This document shows positions 41,700 through 50,160 of a stretch of DNA of 52,952 nucleotides, piece by piece. The notes under the pieces are model-generated. The model did no database searches and had not been told where the DNA came from. It worked only from the letters and a program-made list of their open reading frames with translations. The translations under genes were made by a program, and so were the position numbers. Each line of letters starts with the position of its first letter. Within the stretch, counting starts at the first letter, position 1. The stretch lies in assembly GCF_014837105.1 (NCBI RefSeq), contig NZ_JACSPO010000015.1, forward strand, positions 1 through 52,952. Direction: 5' to 3'. This DNA is from Oceanitalea stevensii (GTDB taxonomy: Bacteria > Actinomycetota > Actinomycetes > Actinomycetales > Actinomycetaceae).

Positions 41700-43309
41700 G
41701 AGTCTCTCCTGGTGGCGTGGGCCGCGGGGACGGCGTCGAGCAGCTCGCGGGTGTACTCGCTGCGCGGGGCGTGGAAGATCTCGGCGGTCGTGCCGCTCTC
41801 CACCACGCGGCCGCGCTGCATGACGGTGACGCTGTCGGAGACCTGGCGGACGACGCCGAGGTCGTGGGAGATGAACAGGTAGGTGAGGCCGCGCTCGCGC
41901 TGCAGCTCGGCGAGCAGGTCGAGGATCTGCGCCTGCACGCTGACGTCGAGGGCGGAGACCGGCTCGTCGAGGACGACGACGCCCGGGTCCAGGACGAGCG
42001 CCCGGGCGATCGCCACGCGCTGGCGCTGCCCGCCGCTGAGCTCGCGCGGCCGCCGTCCGTGCAGCTCTGGTCCCAGGGCGACCCGCTCGAGGAGCGCCGC
42101 GGCCGCCGCCGCCCGCTCGCGGCGGTTGCCGAGCCGGAAGTTGCGCAGCGGCTCGGCCACGATGTCGAGGACGGTCATCCGGGGGTCGAGGGAGCCGAAG
42201 GGGTTCTGGTAGACGAGCTGGACCTGGCGGCGCCACTGGCGGCGCGCCTCCCCGCGCAGCGAGGCGACGTCGGTGCCGTGGACGAGCGCCGTGCCCGCCG
42301 TCGCCGTCTCCAGGCCCAGCAGGATGCGCGCCGTCGTCGACTTGCCGGAGCCTGACTCCCCGACGACGGCGTGCGTCGTCCCGGCCGGCACGGTGAGGCT
42401 GAGGTCGTCCACGGCCCGCACGTGCTGCCCACCACGGCCGGTGAAGTCCTTGCGCACGGACCGCAGCTCGACCGCGGGGACCGCGCCCGGCGGCGGCGCC
42501 GGCGGGGTGGGCCGCAGCGGCGCCGGGTTGAGCGCCGGCGCGTCCCGCACGAGGCGCCGGGTGTAGTCGCTGCGGGGAGCGCCGACCACCTCGCTCGCCG
42601 TCCCGGAGTCGACGACCCGCCCGCCCTGCATGACGACGATCCGGTCGGCGCGCTCGGCGGCCGCGGCGAGGTCGTGGGTGACGAGGAGGACGCCGGTGCC
42701 GTCCTGCGCGCGCAGCTCGTCGAGCAGGTCGAGGATGCGCCGCTGGACGGTGACGTCCAGGGCACTGGTCGGCTCGTCGGCGATGAGGAGCTGGGGCCGG
42801 AGCGCGAGCGCCGCGGCGATGAGCACCCGCTGGCGCATGCCGCCGGAGAGCTCGTGCGGGTAGGCGCCGGCCACGCGCGGGCCGGGCAGGCCCACGCGCT
42901 CGAGCAGCTCGGCCACCCGGGCCCGCACCGCCGCCTCGTCCCGCTCCCCGTGCACCCGCAGGGTCTCGGCGACCTGCCAGCCCACGGTCCGCAGCGGGTC
43001 GAGGGAGCTGCCGGGGTCCTGCGGCACGAGACCGATGCGCCGGCCGCGGACGTCCTGGAGCCGCCTGTCCGACCAGCCGCGGATGTCGGTGCCGTGCAGG
43101 AGGATCTGCCCCGAGGTGACCGTCGCGCCCGGTGCGAGCAGCCCGAGGACGGCGTGCGCCGTCGTCGTCTTGCCCGAGCCGGTCTCCCCCACCACCGCGA
43201 CCACCTCCCCCGGCGCGACGGTGAGGCTCACGCCGGCGACGGCGGTGTGCTCCCCGCCGCGGCGGGTGCGGTAGGTGACGGAGAGGTCGCGGACGTCGAG
43301 GAGGCTCAT
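41696..43309 (-). CDS. ABC transporter ATP-binding protein with two fused nucleotide-binding domains
   Basis: 537 residues from ATG 43307-43309. Domain 1: Walker A GETGSGKTT, Q-loop PQDPGSSLDPL, signature LSGGMRQR, Walker B LLIADEPTSALD. Domain 2: Walker A GESGSGKST, Q-loop YQNPFGSLDPR, signature LSGGQRQR, Walker B VVVLDEPVSALD. A Pro-rich linker (PAPLRPTPPAPPPG) joins them. Same architecture as the ATPase at 8552-10108. Coupled by ATGA overlaps to the genes on both sides. Confidence 0.92.
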   Translation of the reverse strand: MSLLDVRDLSVTYRTRRGGEHTAVAGVSLTVAPGEVVAVVGETGSGKTTTAHAVLGLLAPGATVTSGQILLHGTDIRGWSDRRLQDVRGRRIGLVPQDPGSSLDPLRTVGWQVAETLRVHGERDEAAVRARVAELLERVGLPGPRVAGAYPHELSGGMRQRVLIAAALALRPQLLIADEPTSALDVTVQRRILDLLDELRAQDGTGVLLVTHDLAAAAERADRIVVMQGGRVVDSGTASEVVGAPRSDYTRRLVRDAPALNPAPLRPTPPAPPPGAVPAVELRSVRKDFTGRGGQHVRAVDDLSLTVPAGTTHAVVGESGSGKSTTARILLGLETATAGTALVHGTDVASLRGEARRQWRRQVQLVYQNPFGSLDPRMTVLDIVAEPLRNFRLGNRRERAAAAAALLERVALGPELHGRRPRELSGGQRQRVAIARALVLDPGVVVLDEPVSALDVSVQAQILDLLAELQRERGLTYLFISHDLGVVRQVSDSVTVMQRGRVVESGTTAEIFHAPRSEYTRELLDAVPAAHATRRDS

Positions 43310-44184
43310 CGCTCGCTCCCCAGGGAGCGGCTGACCCGGTTCGCCGAGAGGACGACGGCGACGATGACGAGGCCGGGCAGGGTGGTGACCCACCAGGCGG
43401 CGGCGAGGAGGTCGCGGCCCTGGGCGATGATCATGCCCCACTCCGGGTCCGGCGGGGTGACGCCGTAGCCGAGGAAGCCGAGGGTGGACAGCGCGAGGAT
43501 CGCGGTGCCCAGCTGCATCGCCGCGAGCGCGACGACCGGCCGCAGGGAGTTGCGCAGCACGTGGCGCCACAGCACCGACAGGACGCGCCCGCCGCTGCCG
43601 TAGGCGGCCTCGACGTACTCGGTGGCGCGCACCTGGACGACCTCGGCCCGCACGAGCCGGGCGAACCCGGCCACCGCGCCGACACCGACGGCGAGCGCCG
43701 CGTTGACGGTGCCCGGGCCGAGGAGGACGACGACGGTGAGCGCGAGCAGCAGGCCGGGGATCGCGAGAAGGACGTCGACGACCCGCATGAGGACCTCCTC
43801 GACGAGCCCGCCGACGGTGCCGGCGACGACCCCGAGCAGGGTGCCGGCGGTGAGTCCGACGGTGACGGCGACGAGGGCGCCGGCGAGCGACTCGGACGCG
43901 CCGTGGACGACGCGGGAGAACAGGTCGCGGCCGTTGGCGTCCGTGCCGAAGAGGTGCTCACCGCCCGGGGCCTGGAGCCCCGCGCCGACGCTCGTGTAGG
44001 CGTCGAACGGGGCCAGGACCCCGGGGAGCACGGCCCACAGCAGCACGGTGGCGATGACGGCCCAGGCGAGCACGAGGCCGACGGGGACCGGACCGCGTCG
44101 ACGGCGCGCGACGGGTGCGGGCTCGGGGGTGAGCGCGACGGGGACCGTGGGCGCCGCCGGGTCTCGGGTGGTGGTCGCGGTCAT
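43306..44184 (-). CDS. ABC transporter permease, DppC type
   Basis: 292 residues from ATG 44182-44184. A Pro/Ala-rich cytoplasmic start precedes the first helix. The DppC motif LFGTDANGRDLFSRVVHGAS follows, then the contact loop YVEAAYGSGGRVLSVLWRHV and GFLGYGVTPPDPEWG. About six helices. Overlaps both neighbours by ATGA, so expression of the channel and ATPase is tightly linked. Confidence 0.91.
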   Translation of the reverse strand: MTATTTRDPAAPTVPVALTPEPAPVARRRRGPVPVGLVLAWAVIATVLLWAVLPGVLAPFDAYTSVGAGLQAPGGEHLFGTDANGRDLFSRVVHGASESLAGALVAVTVGLTAGTLLGVVAGTVGGLVEEVLMRVVDVLLAIPGLLLALTVVVLLGPGTVNAALAVGVGAVAGFARLVRAEVVQVRATEYVEAAYGSGGRVLSVLWRHVLRNSLRPVVALAAMQLGTAILALSTLGFLGYGVTPPDPEWGMIIAQGRDLLAAAWWVTTLPGLVIVAVVLSANRVSRSLGSER

Positions 44185-45188
44185 GTCCGGGCTCCTTCCA
44201 GCGGGCCGGCCACGGCGGGCGCGGCGACGGCGCCGGACGGTGGCGCCGTCGTCGTCCGTGCCCGGCGCAGACGCGGGTCGAGGACGGGGTAGAGGAGGTC
44301 GACGACGAGGTTGACGGTGACGAAGGCGAGCGCCGCCACGAGGACGATCGCCTGGATCACCGGCAGGTCCTGCGCCGCGACCGCGAGGTTGGTGAGCCGG
44401 CCCAGCCCGTCGCGGCCGAAGACGGACTCGGTGACGACCGAGCCGGCGATGAGCTCGGCGACGAGGAGCCCGCTGATCGTCAGCACGGGCAGCAGGGAGT
44501 TGCGGGCGGTGTGCCGGCTCAGCGTCCACCACCGCGAGGCGCCCTTCGCCTCGACGACGTGGACGAAGGGCCGGGTGGCGACGTCGTCGAGGGTGCGCAG
44601 GACGATCTGGGCGAGCGGCGCGCTCACCGGGACGGCGAGGGTGAGGACGGGCAGCACGAGCTCCTGCCAGCCCTCGGCCCCGATGACCGGCACCCAGCCG
44701 AGCCGGAAGGAGAACACCTGGAGCAGGACGATGCCGAGCCAGAACGCCGGGACGGACACGAACAGCGACGGGATCGCGGTGATCGCGTTGTGCAGCCACG
44801 GGCCGCGGGCGTAGCTCGCCGCGAGGGCGAGGACGACGGCGACGGCGGCCGCCACGACGAAGGCCAGGGACGCGAGCTGGAGCGTGGCGGGCAGGGCGGC
44901 CGAGACGCGGTCCACGACGGGGGTGGCCGTCTCGACGGAGTAGCCCAGGTCCCCCTGCAGCGTCCCCACCAGGGCGTGGACGTACTGGAGGAGGAGCGGG
45001 TCGTCGACGCGGTAGTACTCGCGGATCGCGGCGACCTGGTCGGCGGACAGGCCGAGCTCGGGGTTCTCGAACTTGATGAGGATCCCGTCCCCGGGCAGCG
45101 CGCCGAGGAGGAGGAAGGACAGCGTGTAGGCGGCCCACAGGACGAGGAGGGCCTGGCCCACCCGCCCCGCGACGTAGCGCGCGGTCAC
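44181..45188 (-). CDS. ABC transporter permease, DppB type
   Basis: 335 residues from GTG 45186-45188, overlapping the binding-protein stop. First helix VGQALLVLWAAYTLSFLLLG, then the DppB loop YYRVDDPLLLQYVHALVGTL with QGDLGYS, the contact loop VHVVEAKGASRWWTLSRH, and VTESVFGRDGLGRL. The last 25 residues are an Ala/Pro-rich cytoplasmic tail. Confidence 0.91.
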   Translation of the reverse strand: MTARYVAGRVGQALLVLWAAYTLSFLLLGALPGDGILIKFENPELGLSADQVAAIREYYRVDDPLLLQYVHALVGTLQGDLGYSVETATPVVDRVSAALPATLQLASLAFVVAAAVAVVLALAASYARGPWLHNAITAIPSLFVSVPAFWLGIVLLQVFSFRLGWVPVIGAEGWQELVLPVLTLAVPVSAPLAQIVLRTLDDVATRPFVHVVEAKGASRWWTLSRHTARNSLLPVLTISGLLVAELIAGSVVTESVFGRDGLGRLTNLAVAAQDLPVIQAIVLVAALAFVTVNLVVDLLYPVLDPRLRRARTTTAPPSGAVAAPAVAGPLEGART

Positions 45189-46816
45189 CGCTCCTCCAGC
45201 CACGTGTCGTACAGGCGCAGGCGCCCGACCGGCTCCCAGCCCAGGCCGTGGACGTGCGGCCCGGCGGCGTAGGTCTGCGGCATGTCGTACAGCGGGATCG
45301 TCAAGGCGTTGTCGACGAGGTACTCCTGCACCTCCGCGGCCTTGGCGTAGCGCTCCTCCGTGCCCGGCAGCGAGGTGATCTCCTCGAGGAGGTCGTCGAG
45401 CGTCTCGTCGGTGGAGACGAGGTAGTCGCGCTGGCTGCTGTGGAAGGCGCTGTAGAGGACGTCGGGATCGACGCGCCCGACGTGGCTGATGAGGACGCCG
45501 ACGTCGGCCGGGTCCTGCTGGCGCTGGACCGCGGTGGCGGGGTCGGGCAGCTCGATGTGGAGCTTGGCGCCGACCGCCTCCCACTGCTGGGCGACGAGCT
45601 CGGCCGTCTCCTGGCCCAGCGGGAAGACCGCGGGGACGATCGTCGTGAGCTCCAGGCGCCGGCCGTCCTTGGTGCGGATGCCGTCCGGGCCGCGCTCCCA
45701 GCCGGCCTCGTCGAGCAGGCGGTTGGCCTCCTCCGGGTCCGCCGTCAGCCTGTCGGACAGGTCGGTGTAGCCGGTGGCCCCGGAGCTGAGCGGTGACGTG
45801 GCCACCGGGTAGTTCTCGGTGAAGAGCGTGTCGACGATCGCACCGGTGTCCGTCGCCTTGAGCAGCGCCTGCCGGACGGGCAGCTCGGTGAGGACGGGGT
45901 TGTCGGGGCGCAGCGCGATCTGCGGGCTGACGCCGTTGGTCTGTGGGGCGTACAGCTGGTAGCCGGCCGCCTCGACCGTCGGCTCGTCGTAGGCCTGGAC
46001 CGAGCGCACCGCGTCGGCCTGCCCGGAGGTGAGGGCGCCGATGCGCACCGAGTCCTCGGGGGTGACGACGATGTGGATCTCGTCGAGGTAGGCGCGGCCC
46101 TGGTGCTCCTGGTGCGGCGGGGCCCAGTCGTAGTCCTCCCGCGCGGTGAGCGTGTACTCCTGCTCGGGCACCACCTCGGTGACCGTGAACGGGCCGGTCG
46201 CGACGAGGTTCTCGAGCTGGCACTGCTCCTCGTAGGGCAGCTCGTAGGTCGCGGGTCCGACGATCGCGGCGCCGACGACGGAGGTCGCCTGGAGGAAGCC
46301 GGGCACGGGGGCGTCGAAGGTGAAGACGACCGTGTGCTCGTCGCGCACCTCGGAGCCGGCGTAGTTCGAGACGAACTCCTGGCTCGCGAGCCCGAGCTCC
46401 TCGTCGCCGAGGCCGAGGTGGTCGAAGTTGGCCGCGACGTGCTCGGCGGTCAGCGGGGTGCCGTCGGAGAAGGTGACGTCCTCGCGCAGGTGGAAGACGT
46501 ACTCGGTGGCGTCCTCCGACACCTCCCAGGACTCGGCGAGCCACGGGTGGATCTCGCGGGTCTCGGGGTCCTGGAAGGTGAGCTTGTCGGCGACCTGGTT
46601 GAGGACGGTGGCCACCGGGTAGTAGCCGGAGCCGCCCGCGTAGAAGCACGTGGGGAACTGGTACTCGAGGAAGGTGAGGGTGCCGCCCTGGCGGGGTGCG
46701 CCGTCGTCGGCGGCTGCCTCGCTCGTCGCACCGGGGCTGCCGCTACAGGCGGCGAGGACCAGGGTCGCGGCGGCAGCGGTGGCTGCGGCGAGCGTGCGGC
46801 GATGGGTGGTGCTCAT
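45185..46816 (-). CDS. Peptide-family substrate-binding lipoprotein of the monooxygenase cassette
   Basis: 543 residues from ATG 46814-46816 (GAGG upstream). Lipobox VLAAC (Cys near 24). The mature start GGTLTFLEYQFPTCFYAGGSGYYP differs from ordinary DppA proteins and resembles the binding proteins described as the KPN_01854 family, which co-occur with this kind of monooxygenase and CMD proteins. PWLAESWEVSEDATEYVFHL and TFSDGTPLTAEHVAANFDHL confirm the fold. It is the first gene of the operon and has an inverted repeat 24 bases upstream. The ligand is unknown. Confidence 0.88.
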   Translation of the reverse strand: MSTTHRRTLAAATAAAATLVLAACSGSPGATSEAAADDGAPRQGGTLTFLEYQFPTCFYAGGSGYYPVATVLNQVADKLTFQDPETREIHPWLAESWEVSEDATEYVFHLREDVTFSDGTPLTAEHVAANFDHLGLGDEELGLASQEFVSNYAGSEVRDEHTVVFTFDAPVPGFLQATSVVGAAIVGPATYELPYEEQCQLENLVATGPFTVTEVVPEQEYTLTAREDYDWAPPHQEHQGRAYLDEIHIVVTPEDSVRIGALTSGQADAVRSVQAYDEPTVEAAGYQLYAPQTNGVSPQIALRPDNPVLTELPVRQALLKATDTGAIVDTLFTENYPVATSPLSSGATGYTDLSDRLTADPEEANRLLDEAGWERGPDGIRTKDGRRLELTTIVPAVFPLGQETAELVAQQWEAVGAKLHIELPDPATAVQRQQDPADVGVLISHVGRVDPDVLYSAFHSSQRDYLVSTDETLDDLLEEITSLPGTEERYAKAAEVQEYLVDNALTIPLYDMPQTYAAGPHVHGLGWEPVGRLRLYDTWLEER

Positions 46817-46839
46817 CGGGCGGTCCTCTCGGGCTGACG

Positions 46840-46865
46840 GTCGAGCGTTCGGTTGAACGCTTGAC
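46840..46865. promoter_or_regulatory. Operator-like inverted repeat upstream of the monooxygenase cassette
   Basis: GTCGAGCGTTC (46840-46850) and GAACGCTTGAC (46855-46865) are 11-base arms with one mismatch around GGTT, 24 bases before the binding-protein start codon. The size and form fit a TetR- or LacI-type site. No regulator gene for it is in the window. Confidence 0.6.
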
Positions 46866-46971
46866 CATCAGCGTGGAGGCCGTCCGCCCCCGTGTGACCG
46901 GGAGGTCGGGCGAAATCTCAGCGCGTGAGAAGCGGGGGGCTCCCCGCCGTGCGCGGTGAGACGGAGCGGGC

Positions 46972-47862
46972 TCAGCGACCGCCGAGGAGGAGGACGGCGT
47001 AGGGGCCGCCCGAGCCCATCGCGTAGCCCACGCCCACGTGGGTGTACTTGGTGTTGAGCATGTTGGCCCGGTGGACGCTGGAGTTCTTCCACCAGTCGAC
47101 CATCCAGCTCGTGATCGCGCTGGAGGACATCGAGGCGCCGCCGGTGTTCCGGACGATGTTCTCCCCCGCCGCGGACCAGCCGCCACCGATCTCGGACCGG
47201 TAGTTCGGGTTGTGCTGGAGGGTCTGGTTGGCAGCCATCCACTCGGCCCAGCTCTGGGCGACCTGGTCGAGCGTGCCGTCGCTGCCGAGCGTGTGCAGGC
47301 CGTTCTGCGCGCGGAAGTCGTTGACCATGGCGCCGATCGCGCCGCGCTCACCGCCCTGCCCCACGGACACGGCGGCCGCGGGGGCGTCGTCGTCGGCGGT
47401 CTCCTCGCTGCTCTCGGCGGCGGGTGCCGGCGAGCGGGACGCGGACCGGCTCGCGGCGGCGGCGGCCTCCTCGCGGGCCGCGGCGGCCTGGCGCTCGGCC
47501 TCCTCCTCGGCCTCGATCGCGGCGACGACGTCGGGGATGTCCTGGATGTCGCCCTTGCTCAGCTCGACGTCGACGTCCATCGGCTCGAGCCCGAGGTCCG
47601 CCGAGCCGGGGACCGTGATGCCGGGGGCCACGTCGTTGCCGGTCTCGAGCCCGAGGGCGGCGAGGTCGGCGCGGGCCGCGGAGGCGTCGTCGTCGACGAC
47701 CGCGGCCGCCGTCGCGCCCGCGACGAGGACGACGGCGAGAGCACCGGCCAGGCCCGCGCGGTAGCGGCGCTGGAGCGGCGCGGCGACCTGCTCGTACGGT
47801 CGCAGGCGCTGCGCGAGACGCTCGGCTCGGGACACGGTGCGGTGGGACGACGGCTCGGCCAC
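46972..47862 (-). CDS. Membrane-anchored CAP (SCP/PR1)-domain protein
   Basis: 296 residues from GTG 47860-47862. A basic cytoplasmic start and one membrane helix (about 35-56) anchor it. Then comes a long Ala/Glu-rich stalk (EAEEEAERQAAAAREEAAAA), possibly coiled-coil. The CAP domain fills the last 125 residues: MVNDFRAQNGLHTLG, LQHNP, AGENIVRN and SSVHRANMLNTKYTHVGVGY, with both conserved His. CAP proteins are extracellular; bacterial ones are often linked to cell-wall or lipid binding. The role here is unknown. Confidence 0.88.
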   Translation of the reverse strand: MAEPSSHRTVSRAERLAQRLRPYEQVAAPLQRRYRAGLAGALAVVLVAGATAAAVVDDDASAARADLAALGLETGNDVAPGITVPGSADLGLEPMDVDVELSKGDIQDIPDVVAAIEAEEEAERQAAAAREEAAAAASRSASRSPAPAAESSEETADDDAPAAAVSVGQGGERGAIGAMVNDFRAQNGLHTLGSDGTLDQVAQSWAEWMAANQTLQHNPNYRSEIGGGWSAAGENIVRNTGGASMSSSAITSWMVDWWKNSSVHRANMLNTKYTHVGVGYAMGSGGPYAVLLLGGR

Positions 47863-48057
47863 GACTGGCCCTTCTCACCCCCCGGCTCGTCGGCGCCCGA
47901 CCGACGGCACACCCCGCCGCTGGGTCGTCGTCCTCGGGCGGCGGCGGGAGGGGGAGCCGGCCGAGGGTCCCGCGCGGAGGGTTCGCGGGACACGGGCGAC
48001 ACTAACCCCGGACGCGGGCGAATGTCACGCTTTGGTCACGACGCCGTGGTGAACGCC
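47863..48057. promoter_or_regulatory. Long GC-rich leader upstream of the CAP gene
   Basis: A 195-base gap. On the minus strand a TTAGTGT -10-like element near 48000-48007 would give a leader of about 130 bases. It contains a hairpin with arms TCCCGCG/CGCGGGA. Leaders of this type on actinobacterial wall-protein genes are sometimes riboswitches, but I could not match the conserved segments of one. Confidence 0.3.
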
Positions 48058-48735
48058 TCAGTGGTCGTGGGCGGCCCGGAGGAGACCGGCACGCTCGGCG
48101 TGAACGGCGACCTGCACGCGGTTCCGGACCCCGAGCTTGGTCTGGATGGTGGCGAGGTGCGCCTTGACCGTGGCGGCCGAGACGAAGAGCTGGGCGGCGA
48201 CCTCGGCGTTGCTCAGCCCGTGGCCGACGGCGACGGCGACGTCCCGCTCCCGCTCGGTGAGCGCCGCCATCGCGGCCTTCGCCTCCTGGCGGGCCTGGCC
48301 GTCGCCGCCGCGCGTGTAGTGGTCCAGGAGCTGCCGGGTGCTGCGCGGGGAGAGCACGGCGTCGCCGGCGACGACGGCCTTGACGGCCCCGATGATCTCC
48401 GCGGGAGAGGAGGACTTGAGGAGGAAGCCCTCGGCGCCCGCCTCGAGGCTGCGGAGCACGGCGTCGTCGACGTCCCAGGTGGTGAGGGAGATGACGTGCG
48501 GTGCCCGCGGCAGCGCCCGCACCGCGCGGGTGGCCGCGATCCCGTCGAGGCGGGGCATGCGCAGGTCCATGAGGACGACGTCGGGCGCGTGCCGCTGGAC
48601 GGCCTCGACGACCTCGTCACCGTCACCGGCCTCCCCGACGACCTCGAGGGCGGGGTCGCTGCTCAGGAGGAGCCGCAGGCCCGTCCGCACGAGCGGGTCG
48701 TCGTCGACCAGGAGGATGCGGTGGGCCTCGGGCAT
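48058..48735 (-). CDS. LuxR-type (NarL/FixJ) response regulator
   Basis: 225 residues from ATG 48733-48735. Receiver domain: acidic pair in ILLVDDDPLVRTGL, phospho-acceptor Asp in PDVVLMDLRMPRLDG, Thr in ISLTTWD, Lys in GFLLKSSSP. Output domain: LTERERDVAVAVGHGLSNAE with SAATVKAHLATIQTKLGVRN, a standard LuxR HTH. It is 23 bases downstream of the histidine kinase gene, so they form one two-component system. Confidence 0.93.
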   Translation of the reverse strand: MPEAHRILLVDDDPLVRTGLRLLLSSDPALEVVGEAGDGDEVVEAVQRHAPDVVLMDLRMPRLDGIAATRAVRALPRAPHVISLTTWDVDDAVLRSLEAGAEGFLLKSSSPAEIIGAVKAVVAGDAVLSPRSTRQLLDHYTRGGDGQARQEAKAAMAALTERERDVAVAVGHGLSNAEVAAQLFVSAATVKAHLATIQTKLGVRNRVQVAVHAERAGLLRAAHDH

Positions 48736-48758
48736 GCCGTCATCGTAGGCGGCGCAGG

Positions 48759-49994
48759 TCAGAGGGCTGCCTCGCGCCACGGCAGGCGGACGGTGACGCG
48801 GAAGGTGCGGCCGTCGTCGTCCAGGCCGTAGGCGAGGTCCCCGCCGAGCAGCTCGACGCGTTCGGCGATGCCGCGCAGGCCCTGCCCGCCCCCGACGTGC
48901 CCGCTGGGCTCGTAGGGGTTGCGCGCGTCGATGTGCATGCCGGCGCTCGGGCTGCCGGTGACGTCGAGGCGCACGGGCCGACCCTCGGCGTGCCGGCGGG
49001 CGTTGGTGAGCAGCTCCTGGACGATCCGGTAGACCCCGCGGGCCAGGGCCGGGTCCGCCCGCTCCGCGCCGTCGATGTACACCGAGGAGCTCACGGGGAG
49101 CCCGGCGTCGACGGTCTCGCCGATCATCGCGGGGAGGTCGACGAGCGAGAGGTCCGGCTCCGCGGGCTCGGCGCTCAGCGGCTCGTTGAGCATGGCCAGC
49201 AGGGAGCGCAGGTCCGCCATCGACTTCGCCGCGCCCTCGCGGACGAGGCGGGCACTCTCGCGGAGCTGGCCGTCGGGTGGCGCGTTGGCCTCCAGGGCAC
49301 CGGCGTGGAGGTTGAGCAGGGAGAGCCGGTGGCCGAGGACGTCGTGGACCTCCCGGCCGATGCGCTCGCGCTCACGCTGGCGGGCCAGCTGGTCGTCCAG
49401 GCGGTCGGTCCGCTGCTCGGCGGCGCTCACCTGGCCGGCGGACACCGCCGCCTCCCGGCGGGCGCGGACGGCGAGCCCTGCGCCCACCGCCACCGCCATC
49501 CCCAGCGCGAGGAAGAGGGGCGCGACCCACCAGCCGAGGGTGACCGCGGTGCCGGGCTCGGATCCCGCGGGCGCGAGGAGCGTCTTGATCAGGGAGGCGC
49601 CCGACGTGCGTCCGGCGGCGTCCCGGGCCACGGTCACGGTCGTGGCCACGGCGACGGCCGCCGTCGTCCACCACACGTCGGGCCCGCGTCTGCGGGAGAT
49701 GAGCGAACCGAGGGCGACGAGCGCCGTCCAGCTCCCCACCGGCAGCACCACCGCGGTGGCGGCGGCGGTCAGGGTCACGGCGTAGGGCGCACGTCGTCGC
49801 CACAGGAGGACCAGCGGGAGACCGAGGGAGACGAAGAACCCGACCAGGACGACAACAACCGCGCCGTCCTCCGCGCGCTGGCCGGTCTCGGAGAAGACGA
49901 AGCTCGTCAGCGACATGAGCGCGCACAGCGTGCCCCACAGCACGGTGCGCCACCACGGCGCGGGCCGCGCCGGGATCTGCGCACGTCGCTCCAT
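48759..49994 (-). CDS. Two-component sensor histidine kinase (HisKA_3 type)
   Basis: 411 residues from ATG 49992-49994. The N-terminal half has about five membrane helices with very short outside loops, so the sensor is intramembrane. The dimerisation/phosphorylation helix reads RERERIGREVHDVLGHRLSL (His in EVHD). The ATP-binding domain has QELLTNARRHAEG (N box) and GGGQGLRGIAERVELLGG (G box). This is the usual partner of NarL-type regulators, encoded next. The signal is unknown. Confidence 0.91.
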   Translation of the reverse strand: MERRAQIPARPAPWWRTVLWGTLCALMSLTSFVFSETGQRAEDGAVVVVLVGFFVSLGLPLVLLWRRRAPYAVTLTAAATAVVLPVGSWTALVALGSLISRRRGPDVWWTTAAVAVATTVTVARDAAGRTSGASLIKTLLAPAGSEPGTAVTLGWWVAPLFLALGMAVAVGAGLAVRARREAAVSAGQVSAAEQRTDRLDDQLARQRERERIGREVHDVLGHRLSLLNLHAGALEANAPPDGQLRESARLVREGAAKSMADLRSLLAMLNEPLSAEPAEPDLSLVDLPAMIGETVDAGLPVSSSVYIDGAERADPALARGVYRIVQELLTNARRHAEGRPVRLDVTGSPSAGMHIDARNPYEPSGHVGGGQGLRGIAERVELLGGDLAYGLDDDGRTFRVTVRLPWREAAL

Positions 49995-50160
49995 GGGCAC
50001 ACCGTATTCACCGCCGGACCGCGCCGGCACCGCCGACCGGCCAGTGTCGCGCCGCGCGGGCCTGGCCGATCGGCTGCGAACGGTAGGCAGTCGGCCGATG
50101 TGGCGACGGTGCCCGGTCGAGTTCGCTGGTGGTCACACGCCCCACTCCCAGGAGGACACG

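Noticed and set aside
47863..48057. Possible ydaO (c-di-AMP) riboswitch upstream of the CAP gene
   Set aside because: The location is suggestive, but the conserved riboswitch segments could not be aligned by eye; a covariance-model search would be needed.
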